Counted from the first letter of the stretch, positions 55,612 to 64,000 are shown. The stretch: DNA of 64,000 nt from Pseudonocardia endophytica (GCF_004339565.1 NZ_SMFZ01000001.1:930001-994000); one strand, 5' to 3'. Translations and numbers: made by a program. The notes: generated by a model from the letters alone, not told the origin.

Positions 55612-56364
55612 TCATCGCCGCCGGGCGAGCAGGTGCAGCCGCGGGGCGACCTCGCCGAGCGCAGGGATGGCCGAGGCGAGCGCGTCCAGCTCGGCCAGCT
55701 CCCGGGCGGGGATCTCCCCGTCGCCGGACGGCGGGGCCCAGCTGTCGAGCGTGCCGTCGCCCTGGACGAGCTCGACGTCGAGCAGCCCGGTCCGGGACGT
55801 CAGCTCGTGCAACGAGCGGGTGTCGAACCGGCGGCGCAGCGGATCCGCGGGTCCGGACCGGCCCTCCGGGTCGGTGAGCAGATGACGGGCCTCGACGGGC
55901 CGGCCGGCCGTGATCCGGCTGAGGAACGCTCCGTAGCGGCCGACGGTCAGCACGGACACGGCGCCGCCCGCGTCGGTCGCCGTGGCCAGGGCGGCGAGTG
56001 CGGCGACCGGGTCGTCGACGACCTCGAGCAGCCCGTGCCCGAGCACGAGGTCGGCCGAGGAGGCGGGCACGAGGTCGGCGAGCGCGTCGACGTCGCCCTG
56101 GACCGGGGTCACCCGGTCGGTGACACCGGCGTCACGGGCCCGGCGGGCCAGCGTCGCGAGGGAGTTCGGGCTGGTGTCGACGACGGTCACGGCGCACCCC
56201 GACTCGGCGAGTGGCACCGCCCACGTCCCGCTGCCGCCCCCGACGTCCAGTACGCGCGGCAGGTCGGTCCCGAGTCGCCGGACACGGCCGAGCTCGGCCC
56301 CCAGCGTCCGGTACACGGCCGCGCCGCGCGCACTTCCGGCCTGCTCCCGCGTCGCACTGCCCAC
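55612..56364 (-). CDS. Class I SAM-dependent methyltransferase
   Basis: The 250-residue protein starts at GTG 56364 with no strong ribosome site. The SAM-binding motif is RVLDVGGGSGTWAVPLAESG, then VTVVDTSPNSLATLARRA, QGDVDALADLV and ADLVLGHGLLEVVDDP. The substrate is not recognisable. It stands alone between DUF3040 and the divergent parA-like gene. The 215-bp space to DUF3040 shows nothing. Confidence 0.88.
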   Translation of the reverse strand: MGSATREQAGSARGAAVYRTLGAELGRVRRLGTDLPRVLDVGGGSGTWAVPLAESGCAVTVVDTSPNSLATLARRARDAGVTDRVTPVQGDVDALADLVPASSADLVLGHGLLEVVDDPVAALAALATATDAGGAVSVLTVGRYGAFLSRITAGRPVEARHLLTDPEGRSGPADPLRRRFDTRSLHELTSRTGLLDVELVQGDGTLDSWAPPSGDGEIPARELAELDALASAIPALGEVAPRLHLLARRR

Positions 56365-56740
56365 ACGCGCAGGGTAGTGCCGCGCCGGGAGACCTCCGGC
56401 ACTGGACTCGGCGGCCAGGGCGTGCTCGGGCGGCGTGCCCCCCACACGATGACGCCCCCCGGTCCGGCCTCGTCGCCGGTTCGGTCGGCGCGTCCACCGG
56501 CAACACGTCGGCGTCCGCCCCCGGGATCGGCGCGGCCACGGCCGGCTCGCCGCCGACGGCCTCGCTGCGGGACGGCGCAGGGCCCGCGGCCGGCCGGACC
56601 GGCCGATCTCCGGCACCGACACGTCGCCGACGCGTCGCCGACGCGTCGCCCACGCTCGGGCGCGCGACGCCACGCGCCGGTCGATGCGCGGAGGGACCGC
56701 CCCGACCGGAACCCGAAGGGCGACACGGTAGGTTGATCGG
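56365..56740. other. Spacer between methyltransferase and parA-like gene
   Basis: This 376-bp region contains a short direct repeat (CGCGTCGCCGA-type units at 56630-56655) and otherwise GC-rich sequence open in several frames. I support no gene or parS-like palindrome here. It should contain both divergent promoters. Confidence 0.5.
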
Positions 56741-57601
56741 GTGCAGGTCGTCGCCACTCTCAGTCTCAAGGGCGGCGTCGGGAAGACCACCGTCGCGCTC
56801 GGGCTCGCCGGTGCGGCCCAGCGGCACGGCGTGTCCACCCTCGTGGTCGATCTCGACCCCCAGGCCAACGCGACGACGGCGCTCGACCCCGAACCGACGA
56901 CCGCCACCGTCGCCGACGTGCTGGACGACCCGCGCACGGCCGTCATCCGGCGGGCGATCGCCGCATCCGGCTGGGGCGAGGACCTCGACGTGCTCGTCGG
57001 GGCGGAGCAGACCGAGCGGCACAACCACCCCGACCCCGGCGTCAAGCAGCTGCACCGACTGGACAAGGCGCTGCAGCGACTCGGATCCGAGCTGCGGACC
57101 GGGTCGGACGACCTTGGCGGCGGCGCGGACGGCGACGGTGACCCGACGGACCCCGCGGCGGACCCGTACCGGCTGGTGATCATCGACTGTCCGCCGTCAC
57201 TCGGTCAGCTGACCCGCAGCGCGCTCTCGGCGGCCGACCGGGCGATCCTGGTGGCCGACCCGACGATGTTCTCGGTGTCCGGTGTCCAGCGGGCGTTCGA
57301 CGCCGTCCAGACCGAGCGGGAGCGTTCGAACCCCCGGCTGCAGCCGCTCGGCGTGCTGGTCAACCGGGTCCGCCCGCGCAACTCCGAGCACGAGTTCCGG
57401 ATCGGCGAGTTGCGCGAGCTGTTCGGCCCCCTGGTGTTCGGCGCGGTCCTGCCGGACCGCTCGGCCGTCCAGCAGGCCCAGGGCGCCTGTCTGCCCATCC
57501 AGTCCTGGGACACCCCGGGCGCCCGCGAGGTCTCGGCCGTGTTCACCTCGCTGCTGGGGCGGGTGCTGCGCAGTGGTCGTCCCCGCCCGGCGGCGAGCTG
57601 A
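56741..57601 (+). CDS. Orphan ParA-family ATPase
   Basis: The 286-residue protein starts at GTG 56741. The deviant Walker A is SLKGGVGKTTVALGLAG, then VVDLDPQANATTAL (Walker A') and LVIIDCPPSLGQLTRSAL (Walker B). An acidic Gly/Asp loop around residue 130 (GGGADGDGDPTDPAADP) interrupts the fold before Walker B. No parB or parS lies nearby, so it is not the chromosome-partition ParA; it probably positions another cargo. ATPase lineages of this kind are common in actinobacteria. Confidence 0.9.
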   Translation: MQVVATLSLKGGVGKTTVALGLAGAAQRHGVSTLVVDLDPQANATTALDPEPTTATVADVLDDPRTAVIRRAIAASGWGEDLDVLVGAEQTERHNHPDPGVKQLHRLDKALQRLGSELRTGSDDLGGGADGDGDPTDPAADPYRLVIIDCPPSLGQLTRSALSAADRAILVADPTMFSVSGVQRAFDAVQTERERSNPRLQPLGVLVNRVRPRNSEHEFRIGELRELFGPLVFGAVLPDRSAVQQAQGACLPIQSWDTPGAREVSAVFTSLLGRVLRSGRPRPAAS

Positions 57602-57634
57602 CCGGACCGGCCGGGACGGATCGAGCCGGAGGGG

Positions 57635-58171
57635 TCAGCGCACCGGGAGCAGGCCGCCGACGAGCTCGACGAACTGCTCGGACTGGCGGAGCAGGTCGTC
57701 CGCGTCCCTACGGGTCACCGCCCTGCTGATCCCGGCCTCGGCCGCGGCGCGGGTGCGCGAGCAGGAGGCGAAGAACACCGCCCACTCCTCCAGCTCCGGT
57801 GCGACCTCGGCCAGCAGCTGCCACACATCCCGCGGCGCGCCCCGGCGCGGCCGTGGCCGGGCCCGCATCGCCAGCACCGCGGCACCGGCTCTCAGCGCCG
57901 CCAGGTAGGCAGCCGGGTAGCGGTGCAGCGGGTCCTCCTCCCGGTGCCCCTCGGCCAGCTGGTCCGCCGCCTGCCGCAGCAGCGACAGCGCCTCACGCGG
58001 CGTCGGCGGGAGCGGCGGCGGACCGCCCCGCCGGGCGCCGCCACGCGCTCCACCCGCCCCCGGCCGCGGACGGCCGGCGACCGGACGCCCGCCCCCGCGG
58101 CGGGGCGACGGCACGGCACCCGGACGGACGTCACCCGCCAGATCGATCATCGGCTCGGTCGTGACCGTCAT
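57635..58171 (-). CDS. SAV_6107-type HEPN-domain protein
   Basis: The 178-residue protein starts at ATG 58171 after GGGGAGGAG. The conserved part is PTPREALSLLRQAADQLAEG, then YPAAYLAALRAGAAVLAMRARP and a helical C-terminus ending in EQFVELVGGLLPV. HEPN domains are helical and often act in nucleic-acid or stress responses. It lies 23 bp below the DUF6504 gene, which has two SOS boxes ahead of it, so it is probably part of the DNA-damage response. The N-terminal 60 residues are Arg/Gly/Pro-rich. Confidence 0.85.
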   Translation of the reverse strand: MTVTTEPMIDLAGDVRPGAVPSPRRGGGRPVAGRPRPGAGGARGGARRGGPPPLPPTPREALSLLRQAADQLAEGHREEDPLHRYPAAYLAALRAGAAVLAMRARPRPRRGAPRDVWQLLAEVAPELEEWAVFFASCSRTRAAAEAGISRAVTRRDADDLLRQSEQFVELVGGLLPVR

Positions 58172-58194
58172 CGGAACTCCTCCCCTGTCCTCAC

Positions 58195-58512
58195 CTATGC
58201 CCGCACGAGGTCCCAGACCCCGGGCCCGGCCCGCATCCGCAGCACGACCTCCCGCGGCGGCTCGGCCGGCTCCTCGACCGGCCGGGCCAGCACGCGCCAG
58301 CAGCTCAACCGGTCCCCACCGATCGGCATCGGCGACGGGAACGGCCATGGCGACTCCTCGACCCACTGCTCCCGGATCCCGGTCACCAGGAACCGCTCGC
58401 CGCGACGCAACGGCCGCCGTTGGAACTCGACGGGTTCCCCGTTCTGCCAGCGCACCTCGACCGACGCCGGCTGGCGGGCACGGAACAATCGGGCGAAGCC
58501 GGTCACCTGCAC
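58195..58512 (-). CDS. DUF6504-like protein, SOS-regulated
   Basis: The protein is about 105 residues from GTG 58512, behind GGGGAAGG; GTG 58515 and 58506 are alternatives. The frame also has ATG 58605, but that start would place an SOS box inside the first codons and has no ribosome site. Recognisable blocks are ASVEVRWQNGEPVEFQRRPL, REQWVEE and CWRVLARP, ending VVLRMRAGPGVWDLVRA. The function is unknown. Its family assignment is by overall pattern and is less certain than that of its neighbour. Confidence 0.72.
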   Translation of the reverse strand: MQVTGFARLFRARQPASVEVRWQNGEPVEFQRRPLRRGERFLVTGIREQWVEESPWPFPSPMPIGGDRLSCWRVLARPVEEPAEPPREVVLRMRAGPGVWDLVRA

Positions 58513-58586
58513 CACGTCCTTCCCCGGTCCCACCGGTTCGCCCGGCGGCGGGGTGCTTCCCCCACACCGCCCCCGGGCGACCGTGG

Positions 58587-58602
58587 TCGAACGCGTGTTC
58601 GA
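58587..58602. promoter_or_regulatory. SOS box 1 (LexA site)
   Basis: TCGAACGCGTGTTCGA is a perfect match to the actinobacterial LexA site TCGAAC-N4-GTTCGA. It lies 75-90 bp upstream of the chosen DUF6504 start. Confidence 0.88.
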
Positions 58603-58612
58603 CATCCACTAG

Positions 58613-58628
58613 TAGAACGCCTGTTCGA
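58613..58628. promoter_or_regulatory. SOS box 2 (LexA site, one mismatch)
   Basis: TAGAACGCCTGTTCGA matches the LexA site in 11 of 12 conserved positions. It lies 26 bp from box 1 centre to centre. A double operator suggests tight repression of the DUF6504-HEPN pair. Confidence 0.8.
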
Positions 58629-58743
58629 TCCGTCGTCAAGTCGGCTCGACCACACCTCCGGAGCACCGGAACCGCACCCGGAACCGCGCCCCGCAGGGGT
58701 ACCCGTGATGTGATGGACGGGTGAGCCACCCCGGGAGCGAGTC

Positions 58744-59355
58744 GTGACGGCCGCCCCCGTCCAGCCCCGGCTGGTCCAGCTCGGCCGCGCCGAGTTCGCC
58801 GCCCACCTGGACGAGGCGATCGACGTCTACGTCACGGCCATGGGCTACCCGCGCGGCACCGCGCGCCAGCGCCGTTCGCTGTGGCTGGAGCACGCCTACC
58901 GGCCGGGGTGGCGGGCGGTGGCGTGGCTCGGTGACCGCGACCGCGTGATCGGCGTGTCCTACGGCTACTGGGGCGGCCCCGGCCAGTGGTGGTTCGAGGA
59001 GGTCCGTCGCGGCCTGCGGGCACTGCGCGGGTCCGGTGCGGAGGCCGAGACCTGGCTCGCCGACTACTTCGAGCTGACCGAGCTGCACGTCCATCCGGAG
59101 GCACAGGCGCGCGGGCTCGGCGAGGGCCTGCTGCGTGCTCTGCTCGACGGCGCGGGCCGATCACGGGTGCTGCTGTCCACTCCGGAGCACGCCCCGGCCC
59201 CGCCCGGGCGGGCGTGGCGTCTCTACCGCCGCTACGGGTTCCGGGACGTGCTGCGCGAGCACCAGTTCACCGGCGACCCGCGGCCGTTCGCCGTGCTCGG
59301 CAGGGAGCTCCCGCTGCCGCCGGTCGCCGAGCTCCCGCCGCACCGCCACCGGTGA
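58744..59355 (+). CDS. GNAT-family acetyltransferase
   Basis: The 203-residue protein starts at GTG 58744 after GGGAGCGAG. Its acetyl-CoA-binding motif is YFELTELHVHPEAQARGLGEGLLRALL, followed by AWRLYRRYGFRDV. The substrate is unknown. It is divergent from the SOS-controlled pair, and the SOS boxes lie 115 bp upstream, so shared control is possible but not shown. Confidence 0.92.
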   Translation: MTAAPVQPRLVQLGRAEFAAHLDEAIDVYVTAMGYPRGTARQRRSLWLEHAYRPGWRAVAWLGDRDRVIGVSYGYWGGPGQWWFEEVRRGLRALRGSGAEAETWLADYFELTELHVHPEAQARGLGEGLLRALLDGAGRSRVLLSTPEHAPAPPGRAWRLYRRYGFRDVLREHQFTGDPRPFAVLGRELPLPPVAELPPHRHR

Positions 59356-59401
59356 CCCGGCCAGCGCGTCCCGACCGGTACGGACGACCGGGGATGGCAC
59401 G

Positions 59402-60127
59402 ATGACGACCATGCCGTCCCCGCACCCCACGACGCCACCGGACGCCACCGACCACCCCGTGCGGGGCACCCGGACCGGCCGGACCCGGCGGGTGCTGACG
59501 GCCGTCCTGGTCACCCTGGTGGCCCTGCTCACGCTGAGCGGATGCGCCCGCGTGCAGGCCGGGCTCGCCGTCCAGCCGGACGACACGGTGGACGGCGACG
59601 TCGTGATCGCGACACCGGGTGGCGCACCGGACGGCAAGGGTCCGGCGATCACCGTGCCGCCCGAGCTGGCCGACGACGTGGACGTCGCGCCCTACTCGCA
59701 GGACGGCTACGTCGGATCGAAGATCACCTTCACCGGTCTGACGTTCGAGCAGGTCAGCAAGCTGAACCTGCTCGGCGGCGTGGCGGGCGGACGGGCCGAC
59801 CTGGAACTGCGCCGGGTCGGCGGACGGATCGCGGTGCAGGGCCGCGCGGATCTCACGACGGTGCCGGTGGACGGCGCCGACGTGCAGCTGCGGATCAACT
59901 TCCCCGGCGAGGTCGTCGAGACCAACGGCGAGCCGGACGGCGGCCAGGTCAACTGGACGTTCGCGCCGGGCGAGGTCGGACAGATCAACGCGTCGGTCGC
60001 CGCCACCGACCCGAACGCGCCGTCCACAGTGGGCTGGACACTGTTCCTCGGCGCGCTCGTCGTCGCCGCGGCGGGGGTCGCGGTCGTGCTCGCCAAGCGC
60101 AACCGCAACCCTCCCGTGCGGACCTGA
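59402..60127 (+). CDS. LppM-type lipoprotein (DUF3153)
   Basis: The 241-residue protein starts at ATG 59402 (ATG 59411 also possible). A signal peptide (RVLTAVLVTLVALLTLSGC) ends in a lipobox LSGC, so it is a substrate for LspA. The beta-rich domain with YVGSKITFTGLTFEQVSKLN matches the LppM family, linked in mycobacteria to envelope lipid handling. A C-terminal membrane helix (WTLFLGALVVAAAGVAVVLA) follows. It converges with metF; the stops are four bases apart. Confidence 0.9.
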   Translation: MTTMPSPHPTTPPDATDHPVRGTRTGRTRRVLTAVLVTLVALLTLSGCARVQAGLAVQPDDTVDGDVVIATPGGAPDGKGPAITVPPELADDVDVAPYSQDGYVGSKITFTGLTFEQVSKLNLLGGVAGGRADLELRRVGGRIAVQGRADLTTVPVDGADVQLRINFPGEVVETNGEPDGGQVNWTFAPGEVGQINASVAATDPNAPSTVGWTLFLGALVVAAAGVAVVLAKRNRNPPVRT

Positions 60128-60131
60128 CCCG

Positions 60132-61055
60132 TCAGGCGGTCGGAGCGGGCGACGGGGCGAGCAGGCCCAGCCGGTCGACCAGCTCGGTCGTCGCCGTGGA
60201 CCGGTTCAACGAGTAGAAGTGGATCCCCGGCACGCCCTCGGCGAGCAGCCGCTCGCACAGCTCGCCGGTGACCTCCATGCCGGCGGCACGGAACGTCTTC
60301 TGGTCCCCGGTGTAGGGCTCCAGACGCTTGACCAGCGCCTCCGGCAGCGGCGAGCCGGACAGCTCCGGTCCCTTGTGGAACGTCTTCTCCGAGGTCAACG
60401 GCATGATCCCGGGGATGATCGGCTGGTCGAAGCCGAGCGCGGCGACGCGGTCGCGCAGGCGCAGGAAGCCGTCCGGCTCCAGGAACAGCTGGGTGACGGC
60501 GAACTCGGCGCCCGCCCGGAACTTGCCGACCAGCTTCTCGGTGTCCGACTCCAGGTCGGCCGAGCGCGGGTGCCCGTACGGGAACGCGGCCACGCCGACG
60601 CAGAACGGACCGGACTGCTTGCACAGCTCGACGAGCTCGTCGGCGTACATCAGTCCCTCCGGGTGCGGCTCCCACTCGTCGAGCGGGTCCTTGCCGGGCG
60701 GGTCGCCGCGCAGCGCCATGATGTTGCGGATACCGTTCGCGGCCAGCGAGCCGATCACGTGGCGCAATTCGGTCACCGAGTGTGACACCGCGGTGAGGTG
60801 CGCCATCGACACGAGCGTGGTGTCGGTGGCGATCCGGCCGACCGTGCGCACGGTCCGGTCACGGCTCGAGCCGCCCGCGCCGTACGTCACCGACACGTAC
60901 GCCGGGTCCAGGGGCTCGAGGCGCCGGATGGCGCGCCAGAGGTCGGCTTCGCCCTGGTCGTCCTTCGGCGGGAAGAACTCCACCGCGAAGAACGGGCGGC
61001 CGCGGTCGAGACTGATCCGATCGGTCACTGTGAGTGATGAATTCGGCGTGGTCAC
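60132..61055 (-). CDS. metF: Methylenetetrahydrofolate reductase
   Basis: The 307-residue flavoenzyme reduces 5,10-methylene-THF to 5-methyl-THF for methionine synthesis. Motifs are FFAVEFFPPKDD (catalytic Glu), YVSVTYGAGGSSRDRT, NIMALRGDPPG and FAVTQLFLEPDGFLRL. Length is normal. It is divergent from the prenyl synthase gene across 64 bp, an arrangement common in actinobacteria. Confidence 0.96.
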   Translation of the reverse strand: MTTPNSSLTVTDRISLDRGRPFFAVEFFPPKDDQGEADLWRAIRRLEPLDPAYVSVTYGAGGSSRDRTVRTVGRIATDTTLVSMAHLTAVSHSVTELRHVIGSLAANGIRNIMALRGDPPGKDPLDEWEPHPEGLMYADELVELCKQSGPFCVGVAAFPYGHPRSADLESDTEKLVGKFRAGAEFAVTQLFLEPDGFLRLRDRVAALGFDQPIIPGIMPLTSEKTFHKGPELSGSPLPEALVKRLEPYTGDQKTFRAAGMEVTGELCERLLAEGVPGIHFYSLNRSTATTELVDRLGLLAPSPAPTA

Positions 61056-61119
61056 GGGAGTACCCTACGGTGCGGACCGCTCCCGGGCCGATCCGAAGGC
61101 CTCCGGATAGCCTGGCCAC

Positions 61120-62325
61120 GTGGCCCCAACCCCCGGACACGACGGCGGGTCCGGCGGACCCGGCCTGCACGACGGCATGTACGACGGCATGTACGACCGC
61201 ACCACCCCGTTCGACGACCGCGGTGCGGGGACCGTCGTCGGTGCCGCGTTCGACGACGCCGTCCCCCAGCACGTCGAACGCCTGCTCGCGGACTACCTGG
61301 ACCGGCGCCGCGTCGAGATGATCGGCCTCGACCCGGACGCCGCGGAGCTGGCCGACTCGCTGTCCGGTTTCGTCCTCGGCGGCGGCAAGCGGCTGCGCCC
61401 GGTGTTCGCCTGGTGGGGCTGGCGAGGGGCCGGCGGCGCGGGCTCCGGCCCGGAGGCCGAGCAGGCGCTCGTCGCGGTCTCCGCGCTGGAGCTGATCCAG
61501 GCCTGCGCGCTCGTGCACGACGACCTGATGGACGCATCCTCCACCCGGCGTGGCCGTCCGACGGTGCACGTCGAGTTCGCCCGCGTGCACGACGCCGCCG
61601 GCTGGAGCGGCCCGGCCGCGCGGTTCGGCGCGGCGGCGGCGATCCTCGTCGGTGACCTCGCCCAGGTGTGGGCGGACGACATGCTGCACACCGCGACGCT
61701 CCCGGCCGAGGCGCTGGCCAGGGCGGGCGAGCCGTGGCGGGCGATGCGCAGCCAGGTGCTCGGCGGCCAGTACCTCGACGTGCTGGCCCAGGCCTCCGGC
61801 GACGCGTCCGAGCACCGCGCGATGCAGGTCAACCGGCACAAGACGGCCGCGTACACCGTCGAACGCCCGCTGCATCTCGGTGGGGCGCTGGCCGGCGCCG
61901 GTCCCGAGCTCGTCGACGCCTACCGCCGCTACGGCGCGGACATCGGCGTCGCGTTCCAGCTGCGCGACGACCTGCTGGGCGTGTTCGGCGACCCGGAGGT
62001 CACCGGCAAGCCCGCGGGCGACGACCTGCGCGAGGGCAAGCGCACGCTGCTCGTCGCGATGGCGCTCGACCGTGCGGAGCGCCGCGGCGACGACGCCGCC
62101 CGCACGCTGATCGAGAACGCGCTCGGCGACCCGACGCTGGACGCGCCCGCACTGGACCGGGTGCGGACCGCACTCGGCGAGCTCGGCGCCGTCCAGGCCG
62201 TCGAACAGCGGATCGCGGCGCTGACCGGTTCGGCGCTGGCCGCGCTGGACGCCGCCCCGATCGAGCCGTTCGCGCGTCAGCGCCTGGTCGAGCTGGCCGA
62301 GCGGGCGACGCTGCGCCGGTGGTGA
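61120..62325 (+). CDS. Polyprenyl (probably geranylgeranyl) diphosphate synthase
   Basis: The 401-residue protein starts at GTG 61120, with a weak ribosome site. Motifs are LGGGKRLRPVF, the first Asp-rich motif in LVHDDLMDASSTRRGRPTVH, GDLAQVWADDM and the second Asp-rich motif in FQLRDDLLGVFGD. It condenses isopentenyl diphosphate units. Chain length cannot be read directly, but overlap with crtI by four bases makes geranylgeranyl diphosphate for carotenoids the best guess. The N-terminus carries a short GMYD repeat. Confidence 0.93.
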   Translation: MAPTPGHDGGSGGPGLHDGMYDGMYDRTTPFDDRGAGTVVGAAFDDAVPQHVERLLADYLDRRRVEMIGLDPDAAELADSLSGFVLGGGKRLRPVFAWWGWRGAGGAGSGPEAEQALVAVSALELIQACALVHDDLMDASSTRRGRPTVHVEFARVHDAAGWSGPAARFGAAAAILVGDLAQVWADDMLHTATLPAEALARAGEPWRAMRSQVLGGQYLDVLAQASGDASEHRAMQVNRHKTAAYTVERPLHLGGALAGAGPELVDAYRRYGADIGVAFQLRDDLLGVFGDPEVTGKPAGDDLREGKRTLLVAMALDRAERRGDDAARTLIENALGDPTLDAPALDRVRTALGELGAVQAVEQRIAALTGSALAALDAAPIEPFARQRLVELAERATLRRW

Positions 62326-63872
62326 GCAGGACCCGTCCACGCACGATCCGGGGCCGGACCGACCACGTCGTCGTCGTGGGAGCAGGCCTGGCCGGGCTGT
62401 CCACCGCGCTGCACCTGCTCGGCGCCGGTCGCCGGGTGACCGTCGTGGAGCGCGATCCGCACCCCGGCGGGCGGGCCGGGCGCGCGGACGTCACGGACGC
62501 ATGGGGCACCCACCTGATCGACACCGGGCCGACCGTGCTGACCATGCCCGGGCTACTGGACGAGGCGTTCGCCGCCGTCGGCGACCGGACGGCCGACCGG
62601 CTCGACCTCGTCCGCCTCGACCCCGCCTACCGGGCCGAGTTCGCCGACGGCTCGGCGATCTCCGTGCACACCGGCGCCGAGGAGATGGAGCACGAGGTAC
62701 GGACGGTCTGCGGTCCGGCGTCCGCGGACGGCTACCGGCGGCTGCGGCACTGGCTGACCGAGCTGTACCGCACCGAGATCGACACGTTCATCGGCGCCAA
62801 CCTGGACTCGCCGGTGGACCTGCTCGGTCCCGAGCTCGTCCGGCTCGCGACGCTCGGCGGTTTCGGCCGTCTCGGCCCGAAGGTCGCCTCGATGCTGCCG
62901 GACCCGCGGCTGCGCCGGATCTTCTCGTTCCAGGCGCTCTACGCGGGCGTCGCGCCGGACCGTGCGCTCGGCGCCTACGGCGTGATCGCCTACATGGACA
63001 CCGTGGCCGGCGTCTGGTTCCCGCGCGGCGGCATGCGCGCGCTCGGCACGGCGCTCGCGGGCGCCGTCACCGACGCGGGCGGCGAGATCCTCCACGGGCG
63101 CGAGGTGACCGGTCTGGCCCGGCGCGGCGACCGGGTGGACGCGGTCCGCCACCGCGCCACCGGGACGGCCGAGACCCCGGATCGGATGCCGTGCGACGCC
63201 GTCGTGCTCACCCCGGAGCTCCCGGTCTGCTACCGGCTGCTGGGGCACGCGCCACGACGGCCGGTGCGCCTGCGCTGGGCGCCCAGCGCGGTCGTCGTCC
63301 ACATGGGACTACCTGCGGGCCGCGCCCCGGCCGGCGCGCACCACCACACGATCTCCTTCGGCGACGCGTGGGAGTCCACGTTCGACGAGATCGTGGACCG
63401 TGGGCGGCTGATGTCCGACCCGTCGTTGCTGGTCACGCGGCCGGGCCGGACCGACCCCGGCGTGCAGCCCTCCGGACGGGAGCTCGTCTCGGTGCTCGCG
63501 CCCTGCCCGAACACCGACCGGGCGCGGTTCGACTGGCCCCGGCTCGGGCCCGCCTACGCCGCGGAGCTGCGCGACGTGCTCGCGCACAGGGGCCTCGTCG
63601 ACCCGGCCGCGGAACCGTCGTGGACGCGGCTGTCCACACCGGACGACTGGGAGCGGGCCGGGATGGCGGCCGGCACGCCGTTCTCCGCGGCGCACACGTT
63701 CGCCCAGACCGGTCCGTTCCGGCCGCGCAACCTCGTCCGGTCCGCGTCCAACGTGGTGCTGGCCGGGTGCGGCACCACACCCGGGGTGGGGATCCCGCCG
63801 GTACTGATCTCCGGACGGCTGGCCGCCGAACGGATCACCGGAACCGCTCGGCAGCTCCGTACCCTGCCCTGA
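62322..63872 (+). CDS. crtI: CrtI-family phytoene desaturase
   Basis: The 516-residue protein starts at GTG 62322, overlapping the prenyl synthase stop. The FAD-binding motif is VVVVGAGLAGLSTALHLLGAG. The stretch FSFQALYAGVAPDRALGAYGVIAYMDTVAGVWFPRGGM is typical of CrtI enzymes, and the C-terminus has the signature VVLAGCGTTPGVGIPPVLISG. It desaturates phytoene toward lycopene or a related product. Confidence 0.93.
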   Translation: MSRTRPRTIRGRTDHVVVVGAGLAGLSTALHLLGAGRRVTVVERDPHPGGRAGRADVTDAWGTHLIDTGPTVLTMPGLLDEAFAAVGDRTADRLDLVRLDPAYRAEFADGSAISVHTGAEEMEHEVRTVCGPASADGYRRLRHWLTELYRTEIDTFIGANLDSPVDLLGPELVRLATLGGFGRLGPKVASMLPDPRLRRIFSFQALYAGVAPDRALGAYGVIAYMDTVAGVWFPRGGMRALGTALAGAVTDAGGEILHGREVTGLARRGDRVDAVRHRATGTAETPDRMPCDAVVLTPELPVCYRLLGHAPRRPVRLRWAPSAVVVHMGLPAGRAPAGAHHHTISFGDAWESTFDEIVDRGRLMSDPSLLVTRPGRTDPGVQPSGRELVSVLAPCPNTDRARFDWPRLGPAYAAELRDVLAHRGLVDPAAEPSWTRLSTPDDWERAGMAAGTPFSAAHTFAQTGPFRPRNLVRSASNVVLAGCGTTPGVGIPPVLISGRLAAERITGTARQLRTLP

Positions 63873-63913
63873 TCGTCGGCCCGGAACTCCCCCGTGGGAC
63901 CATCGAACCCGCC

Positions 63914-64000
63914 ATGACCGCCCATCACGAACGCGCGATCCCCCGCCCGGACGCAGCCGACGCGGTGACGGTGCCACGTGCGGACGGTCTCCTCGAGCGA
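63914..64000 (+). CDS. Start of next gene in the carotenoid operon, cut by window edge
   Basis: ATG 63914 opens a frame of 29 codons to the edge, reading MTAHHERAIPRPDAADAV. It lies 41 bp after crtI on the same strand. By position a phytoene synthase (crtB) would be expected, but the visible part does not prove this. Confidence 0.4.
   Translation, partial: MTAHHERAIPRPDAADAVTVPRADGLLER

Noticed and set aside
56619..56660. Possible parS site upstream of the parA-like gene
   Set aside because: The short repeats there are direct, not palindromic, and do not resemble the parS consensus TGTTTCACGTGAAACA.

Overview
This 64-kb window comes from a very GC-rich actinobacterium. The gene set points to the order Pseudonocardiales and probably to Pseudonocardia or a close relative. 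Evidence includes a division/cell-wall (dcw) cluster without ftsA that continues into pgeF, yggS, sepF, yggT and wag31/divIVA, a eukaryote-like isoleucyl-tRNA synthetase behind a short actinobacterial T-box, GTG and TTG starts, and long chains of genes overlapping by four bases. The genus is an inference; no rRNA or other marker is present. I saw no tRNA or rRNA gene, insertion sequence, prophage or CRISPR array.

Layout. 1-7.8 kb: a SulP anion transporter (cut at the left edge), a BioA-like protein lacking its catalytic lysine, a PaaX-family regulator, a NarL-type two-component pair and a membrane protein. 7.8-22.9 kb: dnaE, a DUF998/DMT/glycosyltransferase operon, a HAD hydrolase, lspA-rluD, a K+/H+ antiporter, an acyl-CoA desaturase, a methyltransferase and a metallo-beta-lactamase-fold hydrolase. 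22.9-26.4 kb: ileS with its T-box. 26.4-48.9 kb (all minus strand): the dcw cluster. In transcription order it runs mraZ, rsmH, ftsL, ftsI, murE, murF, mraY, murD, ftsW, murG, murC, ftsQ, ftsZ, pgeF, yggS, sepF, yggT, wag31 and a conserved membrane protein. 49.2-54.3 kb (plus strand, divergent from mraZ): a MoxR ATPase, a DUF58 protein and a transglutaminase-like membrane protein. 54.3-64 kb: a repeat-rich spacer, DUF3040, a methyltransferase, an orphan ParA, a HEPN/DUF6504 pair behind two LexA-type SOS boxes, a GNAT, an LppM-type lipoprotein, metF, and the start of a carotenoid/isoprenoid operon (prenyl synthase, crtI, next gene cut off).

The dcw genes act as one pathway. MurC-D-E-F build the UDP-MurNAc-pentapeptide, MraY and MurG make lipid I and II, and FtsW/FtsI polymerise and cross-link at the septum organised by FtsZ, SepF, FtsQ/L and Wag31. 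mraZ at the head has a -35/-10 pair overlapped by four TGGGG-type boxes at exact 10-bp spacing, the classic MraZ autoregulatory operator.

The most unusual signal is a 53-bp palindromic element present twice, inside the ileS coding region and inside the 5' end of murD. Both copies have the same orientation, length and reading frame, so both proteins carry a related 17-residue insert (N-E ... G-A-V-R-S). This resembles the protein-coding palindromic elements known from Rickettsia. Other points are a BioA homologue with five altered active-site positions, a Pro/Gly-rich extension of about 240 residues on MurG, two families of 66-71-bp palindromic repeats, a large inverted repeat between mraZ and rsmH, and coupled mini-ORFs.
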